64,000 nucleotides of DNA. Origin: Caulochytrium protostelioides (lineage: Eukaryota > Chytridiomycota > Caulochytriomycetes > Caulochytriales > Caulochytriaceae). The notes below the pieces were generated by a model that was not told the origin of the DNA, searched no databases, and was given only the letters and a program-made list of their open reading frames with translations. The position numbers and the translations under genes are program-made. The stretch is from assembly GCA_003615045.1 (NCBI GenBank), contig ML014114.1, positions 208,264-272,263 on the forward strand, in the 5' to 3' direction. Shown here piece by piece: positions 37,901 through 50,091 of this stretch; positions within the stretch are counted from its first letter, which is position 1, and every line of letters starts with the position of its first letter.

Positions 37901-39779
37901 GAGCGATCTCGGCGCTGGGCCGCACGGCCGGAGCGCCTCGCCGCCGTCGTCGTCCGCGTGGTCGGCTCGCTCGCAGCTCGCATCGATGCGGTCCGACGAC
38001 ACGCTCGACTTGGACGCGCGGGCGCCGCTGCCGCTCAAGACTGTCCCGGCCGCAACGGCGTCCCTGCCCGCGACGCCACTGCCGCTCGAGAACCCGGCCG
38101 GACGGCCAGCGCGCCGCCTGCCGCGGGCGGCGGCGATGGGCGACACGATGACGGATGTCTCGCGCAAGCTCTCGCCGTTTGCGCAGAGCCTGAAGTCCAT
38201 GTTCACGACGCAGCGCATCCCGAGCCCGTCCGCGGCGTCGCGACGTCCGAGCGGGTCCGGCGCCCTGGGCGCCGGCCCGGGCGTGGCCGGGGGCCCGATG
38301 ACGAGCGCGACGGCGCGGCCAGCGCTGGTGCCGGCGACACGCCGGTCGCCGCCGGGCGGCCGCGCCGGCCCCAAGAAGTCGGTCCGGTTCGGCGTCGCGT
38401 GGCGGAGCGAGCTGGAGCGCCGGCGCTACATCCTGGCCCACCAGCCGCCCAGCCCAGTGCCGCCCGACACGCCCTTCGACCCGTACGTGTTTGTGATCAG
38501 CCTGTACGACCTGCAGGACAGCAAGATGGCGTGGACCGAGGGCTCGGTCTTGGAGCTGTACTCCGGCGACTCGGGCATCGTCAAGACGCTGCCGCTGGGC
38601 GATCCGCACAGCCCGGTGCCCCTGAACTGGAGCGGCCAGATGCCGCTCTCCGACCTGAGTCACGACTTCCCGATCACGCTGCGCATCCGCTCGCCCGCGG
38701 CCGCCGCGGCGGGCGGCGACGGTGCGGACGTCGACAGCGGCAAGCCGAAGCAGGGCAAGATGGCGGCCATGCTGCAGCGGTCGACGCTGACGCGCAAGCG
38801 GCTGAGCATGCGCGCGCGGTCGTCGCGCGGCTCGAGCAGCACGGTCCAGCTGGCGTCGAGCGAGCACATCGCCATCCCGCTGAACGGCACGCTGATCGCG
38901 GCGTCGTCGCTGGCGCTGGCGCCGCTCGCCGAGACGGTGGACCCGCAGGACGTCGTGCTGGAGCTGCGCACGGCGGCCAACGAGTATGCGGGTCGCATCG
39001 TCGCGCGCGCGACCGTGATGCCGATGACGGCGGCGCTGTTCCGCGTGGGCGTGCCGTCGCACGTGGAAGCGATCGAGCAGGGCCTCAATGCGTATGCGCT
39101 GGCGCACGAGACGTTCCAGTCGGGGCGCATGCGTCAGCACGGCGGCGACTGCGCGTCGTGGCGCGAGCGGCACTACGTGCTGACCGGCGCGCGGCTCGAC
39201 AGCTTCCATCCGCAGACCGGCGAGTGGAAGGCCGCGATCGCCATCCGGCACGTCGCCGCCATCCGCTGCCGCGACCACGAGGCCTACCAGGACACCGTTC
39301 TCGACATGCGCATCATCGCGGAGGGCGCAGGGGCGACCGACTCGAACGTGACGATGTCCGACGGCATGCGCGGCCGCGCGGCCTGTCTGGGGCCTCTCGA
39401 GCCGCAGGACGGCGAAGCCGATCTGGTGCTGGAGTTCAAGGACGGGCGGTCCATTGGGTTCCGCTGCGCCGATGCCGCGCTGCTTGGCGAGTGGATTCTC
39501 GCCATCGGCGGCGTCCAGATCAACTTGGACGAGTTCGAGACGCCGCCCTGGGTCGAGCATGTGCCCGGCATTGCCGACTGGCTCGCCGCGCATGCCGCAG
39601 GCAAGGACGACGACGACGACTCCAGCGATGCCGACGCCGTCGACGCCGACGCGGGAGACGGCATCGATGCCGCGGCAGGCGTCTATGGCGCCGCCCGCGG
39701 CGCTGTCAGCAGTGCCATGAACGGGCGATTCCTGCCCATGGACGATGCGTCCACGGCCCACCGCGCGCTCGTCCGATGA
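34919..39779 (+). CDS. Ankyrin plus anillin/Bud4-type PH domain protein (5' exons provisional)
   Basis: The main exon runs from about 35613 to 39779. Its N-terminus has an ankyrin-like repeat (GNTLLHLAALLALPQVVELL, then LAADLA). About 900 disordered Ser/Pro/Ala-rich residues follow. Next comes a C2-like beta region (FDPYVFVISLYDLQDSKM, about 38480-39090), then a PH domain (about 39115-39520) beginning RMRQHGGDCASWRERHYVL; the GGDC signature is that of anillin, Bud4 and Mid2. Such proteins bind septins and the plasma membrane at division and budding sites. An upstream exon, 34919-35269 (MLPAGEAGPHGPASAALVQA), ends at a good GTAAGA donor. A 76-base intron (branch TTAAC, acceptor TGCAG) leads to 35346; how that exon joins 35613 is unresolved. 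If no upstream exon is used, the start is ATG 35595. Confidence 0.75.
35270..35345 (+). other. Predicted GT-AG intron (76 nt) in ankyrin/PH gene
   Basis: Donor GTAAGATC at 35270, branch-like ATTAACTGCG, acceptor GATTGCAG ending at 35345. Both flanks are phase 0. An alternative, longer intron from the same donor would use the acceptor GCTGCAG at 35612, which is also phase 0. Confidence 0.55.
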
Positions 39780-40685
39780 GGGCAGTCCGCAGCAGTCCGA
39801 CGGTGCGCCGTCGCCTTCTTCTCCTTGTCCCATAATGAATGTGTATGATGGTCCTGCTGAGCTTCTTTTCACCGCGAGGCTCGTGTCGTCCTTGTCGCAT
39901 GCACCCTGGCGGCCGCGGCGCAGCGCGACGGCGAGATGGCGAAGTGCTAGGCCGCGGCAGCGGCGAGCTGCGCCACCCCTTGCGCAGCGCCGCGGCCCGC
40001 CGGCCGCCCTTCGAATGCCGCCGCCCCCGCACACCGCCGCCGTCGAGACGCTTGCGGTGGCGACGGCCACTCGCTCGCTTGTAGGATCAGCAGAAGCCGA
40101 CGGGTCGACCACGCACGTCATCGCCGCCAGGACCGCCACCGTCGCCGGCGTCGACAGCGACGATCCTTCTTGTTCCTGTTTGGGTCGGACGACACTGTTG
40201 GTCTCGGGCGGTGGTGACCCTCCCGACAGGTACGCCCGTCACGGCTCGCCGGTACTCTCCCGCCTCGCCGTTCACCTCTCACCGCTCGCCGCTTCCGGCG
40301 TTTAGCTCGTGCCGGTTCCCTTCTAGCCGCTCGGCATGCATGCCACGATACTGCCTTCGCACGCCTAGAGCCGCTCGGTTCCCGTTGTTCCCGGCTCCCC
40401 GCGACCGGCTTGCTGCCGTCCGCTGCCGCCCATTGTCACCCGCTGCCGTCCACGGTCGGCACGTGGCCACCGAGCTCGCCGGCTATTGGCTCTCGTCCAA
40501 TCCTTCGGGCGAGCCGACGCGGGTTGCGGGCGTCCATCGCCCCACGTGGTTCCGACCACCCCCGCCGCGCCGCTCCGCGCCGTCCCCTCGGCCTCCTGAG
40601 CCGCCGTGGACGCGCGGCGGCGTGAGCCCCCTGCAGCGCCGTCGTTCGTGGCAAGTGCCGTTCGTGGCCGCCGCGCCGCACGGCT
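39780..40685. other. Intergenic region between ankyrin/PH gene and CEP135
   Basis: 906 bases, GC-rich, holding the 3' end of one gene and the promoter of the next (tandem orientation). No gene, TATA box or repeat stands out. The frame open upstream of 40686 is not conserved-looking. Confidence 0.55.
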
Positions 40686-43600
40686 ATGGCGCGCGCCACG
40701 GCGCGCCGCGGGCAGTGGTCGCTGGCCGACCCGTCCGTCACGGCGGCCGAAGCGATCACCGATCGCGCGTTCTCCCACGGCTTTCTCGACAAGCGCTCCG
40801 CAGCACCGACAGCCGCCGCAGCATCGGCGGCGGCACCGCGGCGTGCCCGCTCGGCCAGTCCCTCGCGGCTGCCCGGAACCGCCGACGGCGTGCGGCTCAA
40901 GCCCACGCCGCCGCCGTCGCCGCCGTCCGCGGCCGCGCCCAGAACCGCCCCGTCCATCGCGAAGCCCGTCACGCAATGGCTCTCGGAGGATGACCGCTAC
41001 CAAGCCGTCCGCGCGCGACTCGACCAGCTGGACTACACGCAGCCGTTTACGAAGGACGCCGTCGGGCTCGTAGGCGCGCTGCTGGCGGATCTCCTCAAGA
41101 CGACCGAGACAGCGCGCGACCTGCGTCACGCGCTGGATGCGCAGCGCAGCGACCACGCCGCCCTGGCCGACCAGGTGGCACCGCTGCGCCACACGATCGC
41201 CCAGCTCACGCGCGACAACAACCAGCTCCACCGCGACGTCGTCACGCTTGCGGAGGAGAAGGAGGCCGCCGAGCGCCGCTCGCAGCAGGCGGCGCGCGCG
41301 GTCGAGAGCCAGATGGCCGACCTGCGCTTCCAGAACGCCCAGTATGCGCAGCAAGTTCAGCAGGAGCGCGAGCGCGCGGAGCAGTGGCGCAACAAGATCC
41401 CCGGCATATCCAAAACGGTCGAGCAGATGGCGAAAGCGGCCAGCGGACGGCGCGGCGGCGGCGGCAGCAGCAGCGTCGGCGTCGGCGGCGGCGGCGGCAG
41501 CGGCCTCGCGCGTCCGGACCCCGACGGCGTGATCCGTGACGGCGTGTTGACCGGCCACCAGGCTGACAGCCGCTTCGAGCTGACCGCGGCGCTGGCGCCC
41601 GTGCCTCCCGACGTGCTGCCGACGTTGCTGCAGCTGGGCCCCGATCCGGCGCAGGCGGACCTCGTCCGGCTCGCCGAGACGCGGTACACGCAGCTCGCGG
41701 GGGCGCACGAGCGCCTGAAGCAGCTGCACGGGTCGGTCGCGGCCGAGATGGATCTGATGCGCGAGCGCGTCGCGAAGCGCGACGCTGAGATCGCCCGACT
41801 CGGCCGCCAGCTGGAAGCCGCAGCGGCCTCGCAGTTCCAGACGCTGCCCCTGCACGACGGTGGCGCCCACAGCGGCGACGGCGGCGCCGACCCCGACGAC
41901 CCCGACCAGCTGCCGCTGGCGCTGCATGCGGCCCGGCAGCGCGTGGCGCAGCTCGAGTCCCAGCTGCAGTACCTCCAAGAGCACGTCGACCTGCTGGAGC
42001 GCGAAGCCGCGGCCGTCGACGACCTCGAGCAGGCCGCCGTCTCGGGCTGGCAGGCCGAGCGCCGCGCCCTGGAAGCGCGCATCGCCGAGGAGCAGCAGCA
42101 CACGCAGGGACTGCTCGCGCGCGTCAAGGACATGGAAGCCGCCGTGGCGGTCGTCCAGAAGGAGAAGCAGAAGCTGCTGGAGGCCACTCGTGTCGCGACC
42201 GCCGCCGCCGCCGCCGCCGCCGGCACCGCCGACGCCTCAGCGCACCCATCGGGCGGCCCCGCGGCCACGGCGGCGTCGACCCCGGCGACACGGACAGCTG
42301 CCGCGCGTTCCCGTGCGTCCGCGGCGGCCAAACCGAAGGATCGCCTGCTCACGCGCACAGCGTCAGCCAAGACGACGAAGACGACGACGGCGACGATGGC
42401 AGCCCCGGCGACCGTCGAGCAAACCACACAGACGGTCCCTGCCGCCCTGGGGTCTCGCGGCGGCCCCGGCGCGTCCGCGGCGTCCGCCATCGACGGCCCC
42501 GGCGAAGGCATCGATTTGACAGAATCATACCTGCTGCCGCTCTACAGCGACGACGGCGCGACCGCCTCGTCGCGCGGCCTGCGCTCCGACGCGGCCCCGG
42601 CGCGTGCGGTCATGGTCGATGCGGCCGTGGACGCCACGGCGACGGTGCCGGTGCCGGCGACGGCCTCCGCGGCTCGGGAGCAGGACCTGGCGGCCATGCA
42701 CGCGGCGCTGTCGACCGCGACGCAGCAGATCGATCAGCTCCAAAGCGCGCTCGCCGCTGCGCAAGGGGCACAGCACGCCGCGCAGCGCCGCGAGGGCGAG
42801 AGCCGTCGCGCCGTGGCGGCGCTCACGGCTGATAAAGACGCCCTCGTCGCCGTCGTCCAGAAGTGCAACGCGCATCTCGCGATGCTCGAGTCGGAGCTCC
42901 GTGTTCAGCGCAGCAATGCGGCGCGTTCGGCCACGGCCGCCGACGCCGCACCAGTCGATGCGTCGGCCAAGAGTCCCGCGATCGACCAGCTGCCGCCGCT
43001 GCCGCCCAAGTCGGCAGCGGCATCGCCCAAGAGCGCACCCACGGCCGCCACGCCTCCGGTGGCCGCCTCGCCGTCGTCATCATCATCATCGTCACCGTCG
43101 TCGTCGTCCGTGCCGGCGACCGCCGCAGCCACATGGCGGCAGCAGCTAACCGAGGAGACTCGGGCCTTGGCGGACGACGATGCGGCGCGGCAGCTGGCGC
43201 AGCTGCATGCTGAGGTGGCGCAGCTGCAGCAGCGCGTGACGTCGGTGTCAGAGCGGCGCGACGCCTACGAGCGCGACGCGCGAGCGGCCGGTCAGCACGT
43301 GCAGCAGCTGCAGGCCGCGGCCGAGGACAGCGAGCGGCTCGTGGCCGAAATGCGCGAGCGTGTCAAGACGGCTGAGACGGAGCGCAGCCGCATGCACGTG
43401 CGGATGCGGCAGGCCCTCGCGGCGCGGGACGAGCTCGAGGCCGCGTTGCGCGACGCGACGTCGACCGGCGCGCGACAGGGCGATGAGGTGGCGTCGCTCG
43501 CGCACCGGCTCGCCACGCAGCAGGCGCTGCTGCAGCAGATCGATGCGGAGCGCGACCACTTCCAGGTCGCCCTCGACGCGCGGGCCGAGCAGGTGCAGTC

Positions 43601-44813
43601 GCTCGAAGCCGACGTGCGGCGGCTCGAGACGGCCGCCGCGGCCGCCGCGGACCGCAGCGAGCAACTCGAGCGCTTGCTGGCGGCGCGGACGCAGGAGGTC
43701 GACGACGGCGCGGCCCAGCGCGAGGCCCTGGAAGCGCAGGTGGCGCAGCTCGCGCAGCAGCGGCAACATCAAGCGCAGGACGTGGCGCTCCTGGGCAACC
43801 AGACGCGCGCGTTGGAGGCCGATCTCGCGGCCGTCACGCACCGTTGGCACGCGGCCGTGAGCGCCGGCCAGACCGCGCAGCAGCAAGCCGACGATCGCGC
43901 CAATCAGCTCCGCGAGCAGGCCCGCCACCTCGAGCACTGGCATGCGGAGGCCGAGGCCTCGGCTCAGATGGTGGCGCACCTCCGCGCCGCCCAGCGCGAC
44001 ACGGCTGCCCAGCTGGAGCGCGCGGAGGCCGCGCTGCGCGGCGTGACCGAGGAGGCGCAGTCGCTGCGGAGTGAGCTCGTGCTCAGCCGCAAGCAGCGGG
44101 TCGACCAGGCGCAAGCGCTGGCAGACCAGGAAGCCGCGGCGCAGGCCGCCGAAGCAGACGGCGCAACCTGGCGCAAGCACGGCGCGGCGCTCTCCCAGCG
44201 CTGCGAGACGGCCGAGCGCCAGGTGCAGCACCTGACGCGCGTGCAGCAGCGGCTCGAGCGCGACCTTGCCACGGCGCGCGAGACGGTCGTTGCGTACGAG
44301 CGCCAGCACGCTGGCCACCAATCGCAGCTCACGTCGCTCCACGCCGATCTGCACCACTGGGACGGCGTCGTGCGCCAGCTCGAGGCCGACAAGATACAGC
44401 TGATGGCGATGGTCGACCACGAGCGTCAGCAGGTCGAACGTCTCGAGCGCGTCATGGCGGCCGAGCGGCAAGGCCACCTGCCGCTCGCAACCGAACGGCC
44501 CTCCTACCTCGGGCCGTCGCCGGGCCAGCGGGATCCGGCGCCCCCGGCGTCCACGGCGCCCCCGGTGCCACCAGCGTCTTCGGCGCCCTGGGCCTCCAGC
44601 GCCCTCCCGGCGGTCGCGCCGGGCGACGGGCCGCTGCCGCCCTCGTCGCGACCGGACGTCCTCCGTCCGGCATCGACGGCGCCATCCGTCAGTGCGGCGG
44701 CGCCCGCTCGCGCCGCCGCGCACCTGTCGCGGCATGCGTCGTCGCCCGGCGAGACGGCCACGGATGAGTCTCACCGGACCACTCCCGCGCTGCCGACGGC
44801 AGTGACACCTGGG

Positions 44814-44845
<32 letters not shown>

Positions 44846-45234
44846 CGAGGCCCGGCCGACCTTCTTCCCGCGCGCGACACCATCCCATCCGACCGCCCGG
44901 CTACACGACGCCACAGCGACGGCGGCAACGATGGCGACCACGGCAGCGACGGCAGCGACGACGATGACGGTGGCGACGACGCCCACATCGACGACGATGG
45001 ACAGCACCATGACAACGACGGCGTCCGGCACGACGGGTACGACGCGGTCGACGCCGCCGGGCCCGGTCCGGCCGAAATCCCGCGTCGAGCGCAAGATCCT
45101 CGAGGAGCTCGAGCATACCAAGCAGCAGCTGCGCGAGTACGAGGCCCAGATGGCGCAACGCGTTGCAGGGCTCCTGGCGGCGCCGCTCTTGCGCTCGCGC
45201 TCGTCGCAGTCCCAGCTGGTGCCGCCGTCATCCG

Positions 45235-45266
<32 letters not shown>

Positions 45267-45950
45267 CGATCGGCGCCCTCCGAGACGCCGGACCGCACGA
45301 CGAGTGAGGCGCCGTGGTCGACCGGCTTTGCGCGCGGCGTGACGGCCGGCGCGTCCGGCGGCGCGACCGCGACCTCCACGCCGACGTCGGCGGTGCCCGA
45401 GACCACCGCGGCGTCTCGCTCGGCCGCGCCCTCGGCGCTGCCGACGCCGTCGCCGGTCCCGCGGCGTTCGAGCGTCGCCGCCGCCCCGGGCATCGCCCCA
45501 GCGACGGCCACGAGCAGCGAGACGCCCATGACTCCCGGGATGCTGATGACGCCCTCGCGCACGGCGCCGTCGACGGGCTCGGACCGCCGCGGCGACGTGA
45601 CCTCGCTCGCGACGGCGTCGTCGTCGTCGGCGCCGTCGCCGGGCGCGTCGGTCTCGCCGTCGGCGCGCCCGCCCCGCCGCTCCGTGTCGCGGTCCCGCTC
45701 CCGCCGCGACAGCAGCGCCACGCAGGCCAGCGCCCGCTCGAGCGTGAGCCCGTCCCGTGGCGCGCCCGGCCGCGGCGACGGGGCTTCGGGGTCCCAGGAC
45801 GCGCGGGGACTCGCGGCGCGGCCCGCGAGCGCCACGACGACCTCGGACGCGCTCGATTGGACCGAGACGGCGCAGCTGCTCTCGCGCCTGTCGACCCTGC
45901 CGTCGTCATCGTCGTCAGCCGCCGCGTCGCCGCCGGCGGTCGCGTCGTAG
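40686..45950 (+). CDS. CEP135: Centriolar/basal body protein CEP135 (Bld10)
   Basis: Cartwheel/pinhead protein linking SAS-6 to centriolar microtubules and needed for basal body assembly. ATG at 40686 gives 1,754 aa. The diagnostic N-terminal module is at about 100-235: YQAVRARLDQLDYTQPF, then VGALLADLLKTTE, LTRDNNQLHRDVVTL and ADLRFQNAQYAQQVQ, in the same order and spacing as CEP135/TSGA10. Long coiled coils follow (about 330-510, 665-735 and 820-1260) rich in Gln/Glu/Arg heptads. The coil closes with AYERQHAGHQSQL...LEADKIQLMAMVDHE, comparable with the CEP135 C-terminal helix. Residues about 1270-1754 are Ser/Thr/Pro/Ala-rich with one short coil (about 1467-1500). Human CEP135 is 1,140 aa and Chlamydomonas Bld10 about 1,640. 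Its presence implies centrioles and a flagellated stage. Confidence 0.85.
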
Positions 45951-47801
45951 GGCTCGAGACGCCTGCCGTTGCTGCCGCGTGGGGGACGCTTCCTTCCGAT
46001 GAATTCCGATGGATCCGGTATCATAAGAGATGGCCTGGAGCTCGAAATATCTCCGTTCCGGCGACGGGCATCCTGTGCGGACGATGCCGCGTGCTTGATC
46101 TGAGGCATCGCCGGTGTCGCGTGGTCGTGCACGGCCGGCGTCGGGCCTGTTGTAGCCGCACGCTTGTGGCGGTCGGGTATCACGGTGCGCGGTGCCCGTG
46201 ACATGTGTCAGGCAGCGACGGCCCCCTGCCGCGGCGGCTTCCGACCGACGCGGGCCCCGGCCCCTCGCAGCTCGTCGCCTGCGCGGGGTGGGGTCGGGGC
46301 GGCGTGGGGGTCATCGAACGGCGGCGGCGGGCTTACGTTCCGCGCGCGCGCGCGCGCTGTCTCGGCTGGCTCCCCCCGGCGCGCCACCGAGCCGCCGGGC
46401 CCGTCCGTGCTCGCGTCAGCATCCGCATCGACCGCGTCAGCCGCCATCGGCGGCGGCGATGGCGGCGATGGCGGGACGCCGTCGTCGTTGCCGCCGCTGC
46501 TTCGTTCTGCGGCGTCCCCCGCCCGCTTCCGGGCGGCGGCGGCGGCGGCGGCGGCGGCATGGACTCCGCGAGCGCTTTCCGGCCGTCGACTCCGGCAGCC
46601 GCTTTCTCGCGGCATGGAGAAGGGCCGGCCGCCGAGCTCCACGGGCATGCATGGCGTGGCATGGCGTGGCGAGGCGTCCGGTCCTCCGCTGGCCCTCCGA
46701 TGGTCCACGGCGCGGCCGGTCCCGACGGCGCGGCCGGTACCGACGCCGACGACCGACGCCGTGGCCGGTCGTCGCACCGACATGGGCGCCAGCGCCGTCC
46801 TTGCGCTCGCCGTCTGATGCGCCGGACCCACCGGGCCCAGGCCCGCTCAGGCCGCCGCGCGGTCGGCGCTTTCCGGTGGAGCGTTGATACCGGCTGCGGC
46901 GGGAGGCCGTCCGCGGAGACTTTCGGCGGCCAGCGATTTCGGATCCTAGCATTTCCGAATGCCGATTCCGCGGAAAGACAGGGGATAGGCGACCCATGGA
47001 TGACCACGACGACGCCGACGCCGACGCCGACGCAGACGCCGATCATGCAGGTCGCCCGTTCCAGCGCGGTGGCTCGCAGGCTGGCACGTGGAAGGGACCC
47101 AAGGGCAAGCAAGGGGCGCCGGCGCTCGGGCCCGCGAGGCGCTGGCCGCGCCGGAGGTGGCGGGCGCCTGCGGAAGCCGGGACGAAGGCGGCACCGGCGC
47201 CGCGAGCGCCAGGTCGGCCAGCGGTGGCGGCGACCGGCCGATGGACGGGATGGACGGGATGGACGGCCTATAAATAGCCACGCCGGCGGACGCTCAGGCG
47301 CATGCGTCGATCGCGGCTCGCACCGCTGGGCGGCGTCTGGGGCCAAGCAGCGGGTTCGAGGTCGTCGTCCGCGCGCGCTGCTGCAGGGTGTATGCTTGGA
47401 CGGCCCTGTCGTAGTGAACGCTGCAGGGGCCTGCCCTCATCTGACACGACACGTCACGCCCACCGCACCGACTGTCAGAGACAACGCCATTGAACGGTCT
47501 GCTTGGAGCCATTGCGCCGGTTCCATAGCATCGCTCCTGCGAAGCATCGCCTATCGCGCATTGTCTGCGGGCTGCGGTCCATACCTCTGACCCGTGCCGT
47601 CCGACGCCCATTGCCGATCCGTCAGCGACTCGACAGTCGGCCTCGGCTTCCGGATACGACGGGCGCGGCTCGCCCTCCACGACCACGACCACGACCACGA
47701 CCACGGCCACTGTTGTCATCGCCGCCACCTGTGCAAGGCCCGCGTCTCCCTACCCGACCTCTCCGCGCTCGAGCGATTGCGGGCGGCTGTGTCGTTCCGC
47801 T
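45951..47801. other. Intergenic region between CEP135 and SCS7
   Basis: 1.85 kb with no supported gene. It has a GATGGACGG-type tandem repeat followed at once by a TATAAATA box (47269-47276) and, nearer the SCS7 start, CCACGA hexamers (about 47676-47710). A 461-codon frame here encodes Arg/Pro/Ala-rich sequence without domains. Confidence 0.55.
47269..47276 (+). promoter_or_regulatory. TATA box candidate (TATAAATA)
   Basis: A consensus TATAAATA in a GC-rich setting, within GGCCTATAAATAGCC. It is 526 bases upstream of the SCS7 ATG, so it could serve SCS7 with a long leader or an unseen non-coding transcript. Confidence 0.45.
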
Positions 47802-48278
47802 ATGTCCACCAAAACACGGTTCTCCCCCGTCGCCGTGCCCATTGATCTGAAGGGCAACGCCGTCGTCGCCGCCGCGATGGCTTCGACCGCCACCTCGACC
47901 GCCACGGCGGCCATGACCACGACCACCACCACGACCACCACCGCCATGGCGACGGCCACGCGCACATCGACGATGTCCACGGGGGCCGCCGTGGCCGTGG
48001 CCACGCCGCGGCTGTACACGCGCGCGGAGGTCGAATCGCACAGCAATGCCAGCTCGTGCTGGATCATCCTGAGCGGCAAGGTCTACGACATCACGCCCTT
48101 CCTCTTCGACCACCCGGGCGGCGAGGAAATCCTCATCCAGTTCGGCGGCCAGGACGTCACCGAAGTGATGCGCGACGAGGCCGAGCACGTCCACTCCGAG
48201 AGCGCGTACGAGATGCTGGCGCAGTACTATCTGGGCGACGTGGCCGACGCCGTGGTCGCGCTCGCTGCCGAGGCCGAC

Positions 48279-48312
<34 letters not shown>

Positions 48313-49106
48313 GCATTCGCCGGCGCGTGCCGGCCGGCGGGACGGTGACGGGCACGCCCGCCGCCACGCCCGCCGCGGCTATGCCGCGGGCGCTGGGCAC
48401 CGCCCCCAAGAGCAAGGACTTCATCGACCCAACGAAGCCGATGCTCGCGCAGGTCTGGTACAGCTCGTGGTCAAAGGCGCATTACTTGGAGCAGGTCCAC
48501 ATCCCGCGCCACGTGCACGGCTCGGCGCCCATCTTCTCATACCCGCAGCTCGAGTTCCTGTCGCTGACGCCGTGGTACGTGGTCCCGGTGTTCTGGCTTC
48601 CCGTGATTGCGATGAACATCCTCTGGAGCCTCGAGTCCTTCGCGCCGTGGGCCGTCGCCACCATGCTCGCGCTCGGCATCGTCCACTGGACCTTCTTGGA
48701 ATACTTCTTGCACCGCTTCGTCTTCCACGTCGACCACTACCTCCCGGACAAGACGTGGGCGCTGACGCTGCACTTCTTGCTCCACGGCATCCACCACTTC
48801 CTGCCGATGGACGGGATGCGGCTCGTCATGCCGCCGGCGCTCGGCACCGCCCTGACGCTGGCCGTGTACCGGACGTACATGCTGGTCGTGCCACCCGCCT
48901 TCGGCCCGCCGCTGCTCGCCGGCTCGCTCCTCGGCTATGTCGGGTACGACATGATCCACTACTACCTGCACCATGGCCGGCCCATGACGCAGCACATCCG
49001 CACCATGAAGACCTACCACCTCGACCACCACTACAAGAACGCCGATCTCGGCTTCGGCATCACCTCCAAGCTCTGGGACGTGGTCTTCCGTACCCTGCTC
49101 CTGTAA
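47802..49106 (+). CDS. SCS7: Sphingolipid/fatty acid 2-hydroxylase (Scs7/FA2H), cytochrome b5 fusion
   Basis: ER membrane di-iron enzyme that 2-hydroxylates the very-long-chain fatty acid of ceramide; electrons come from its own cytochrome b5 domain. ATG at 47802, 434 aa. Residues 25-65 are a Thr/Ala/Met low-complexity leader. The b5 domain (70-150) has heme ligands in HPGG (His104) and HSESAY (His131). After an Ala/Asp linker, the hydroxylase domain has FIDPTKPMLAQVW (208-219) and the histidine clusters HRFVFHVDH (304-312), HFLLHGIHH (324-332), HYYLHH (386-391) and YHLDHH (405-410), with hydrophobic segments at about 257-295 and 342-385. All expected metal-binding histidines are present. Family size is about 384 aa; the excess is the leader and linker. 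Confidence 0.97.
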
Positions 49107-49258
49107 ATAACCCCACCCTTGCATGTCGATGCCGATGGTCATCACCCTGAATGTTGGGCGCGTGACGGGATCCCCACGCGAATGCGAAGGAGCCGGCTTG
49201 AGTGTCGGGTCATGGGTTGGCTCTTTCTATCGACCTTCAACTTCCGGTCCGATAAATC

Positions 49259-49264
49259 AATAAA
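49259..49264 (+). terminator. Candidate polyadenylation signal (AATAAA) of SCS7
   Basis: AATAAA in the context ATAAATCAATAAACGG, 153 bases past the SCS7 stop and in the same orientation. Confidence 0.5.
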
Positions 49265-49605
49265 CGGTGACTTTGCTGCGATCACGCGCTTCAGGATACT
49301 CGCCCCGAAGGTCCTTGGCTGCGTCATGCCGTCTCGTGGGGACGCCCGCGCATCCGTCGACGCCGACGCACCGACGCCGATGCACGCAGCAGACCCCCCG
49401 ACAGCATCCCCGGGAGCAAAACGGATCCCTGACGGCGGCGGAGCACGACAGACCGCCGTCCAGCGGGGGATGCGGTCGCCGGTGTCCGTCGAGCGGCGCC
49501 GATGCGATCTGGATGAGACCGGCTTTGACAGACGCGCGGAAGCCGCGGCAGCTGCAGCGCGGCGCCCATCAACTCGAGGACGGCGACGGCGACGGCGGCG
49601 GTGGC

Positions 49606-49704
49606 GCAGCAGCAGTAGCAGCAGTAGCAGTAGTAGCAGCAGTAGCAGCAGTAGCAGCAGCACCAGCACCAGCACCAGCACCAGCACCAGCACCAGCACC
49701 AGCA
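49606..49704. repeat. AGC/AGT/ACC trinucleotide array (about 33 units)
   Basis: CAG and TAG triplets interleaved in the first two thirds, then regular CAGCAC hexamers. It is the longest simple repeat in the window and lies outside any supported gene. Confidence 0.9.
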
Positions 49705-50061
49705 GGCGATGGTGCGGGTCCTGGCGGTGCTTCGCGGGAGGTGCGTCGCTGCTGCGTCCATCAAGCCGCATCGAGCCGCGCCCGCGCCACGCGGCGGCTC
49801 GATGTCTCTACCGCGAGGCCGGAGCCTTCCAGAAAGCGACGCCACCGAAGTATGCGAAGCCTGCGTCACCAGAATCCCGCTCTCGCAGATGGCCCTGCGG
49901 CTCGGGGTCGCTCCGCCGCATCCCCGTGCGACGCCTGGGATCGATTTGGCGCGCGCGTCCGATCCAGCCTTGCGGGGCGTCGGCTGCTCCTTCCGGTCTC
50001 CCCGAAGGTGCCGCCGTCGGTCTCGCGGCCGTGCGTCTCGAGCGTCTCGAGCCTTGCCATA

Positions 50062-50091
50062 CCTTACCTTGCCTTGCCTTGCCTTGCCTTG
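50062..50091. repeat. CCTTG pentanucleotide repeat
   Basis: One CCTTA and five CCTTG units in tandem, non-coding. Confidence 0.85.

Noticed and set aside
37269-40139. 956-codon minus-strand frame opposite the ankyrin/PH gene
   Set aside because: Arg/Ala/His/Pro-rich without domains; the opposite strand has clear PH and ankyrin homology. Strong G/C at third positions removes antisense stops.
43248-44888. 546-codon minus-strand frame opposite CEP135
   Set aside because: Antisense of coiled coil; composition artefact.
46205-47590. 461-codon plus-strand frame between CEP135 and SCS7
   Set aside because: Arg/Ala/Pro-rich, overlaps tandem repeats and a TATA box, no domain.
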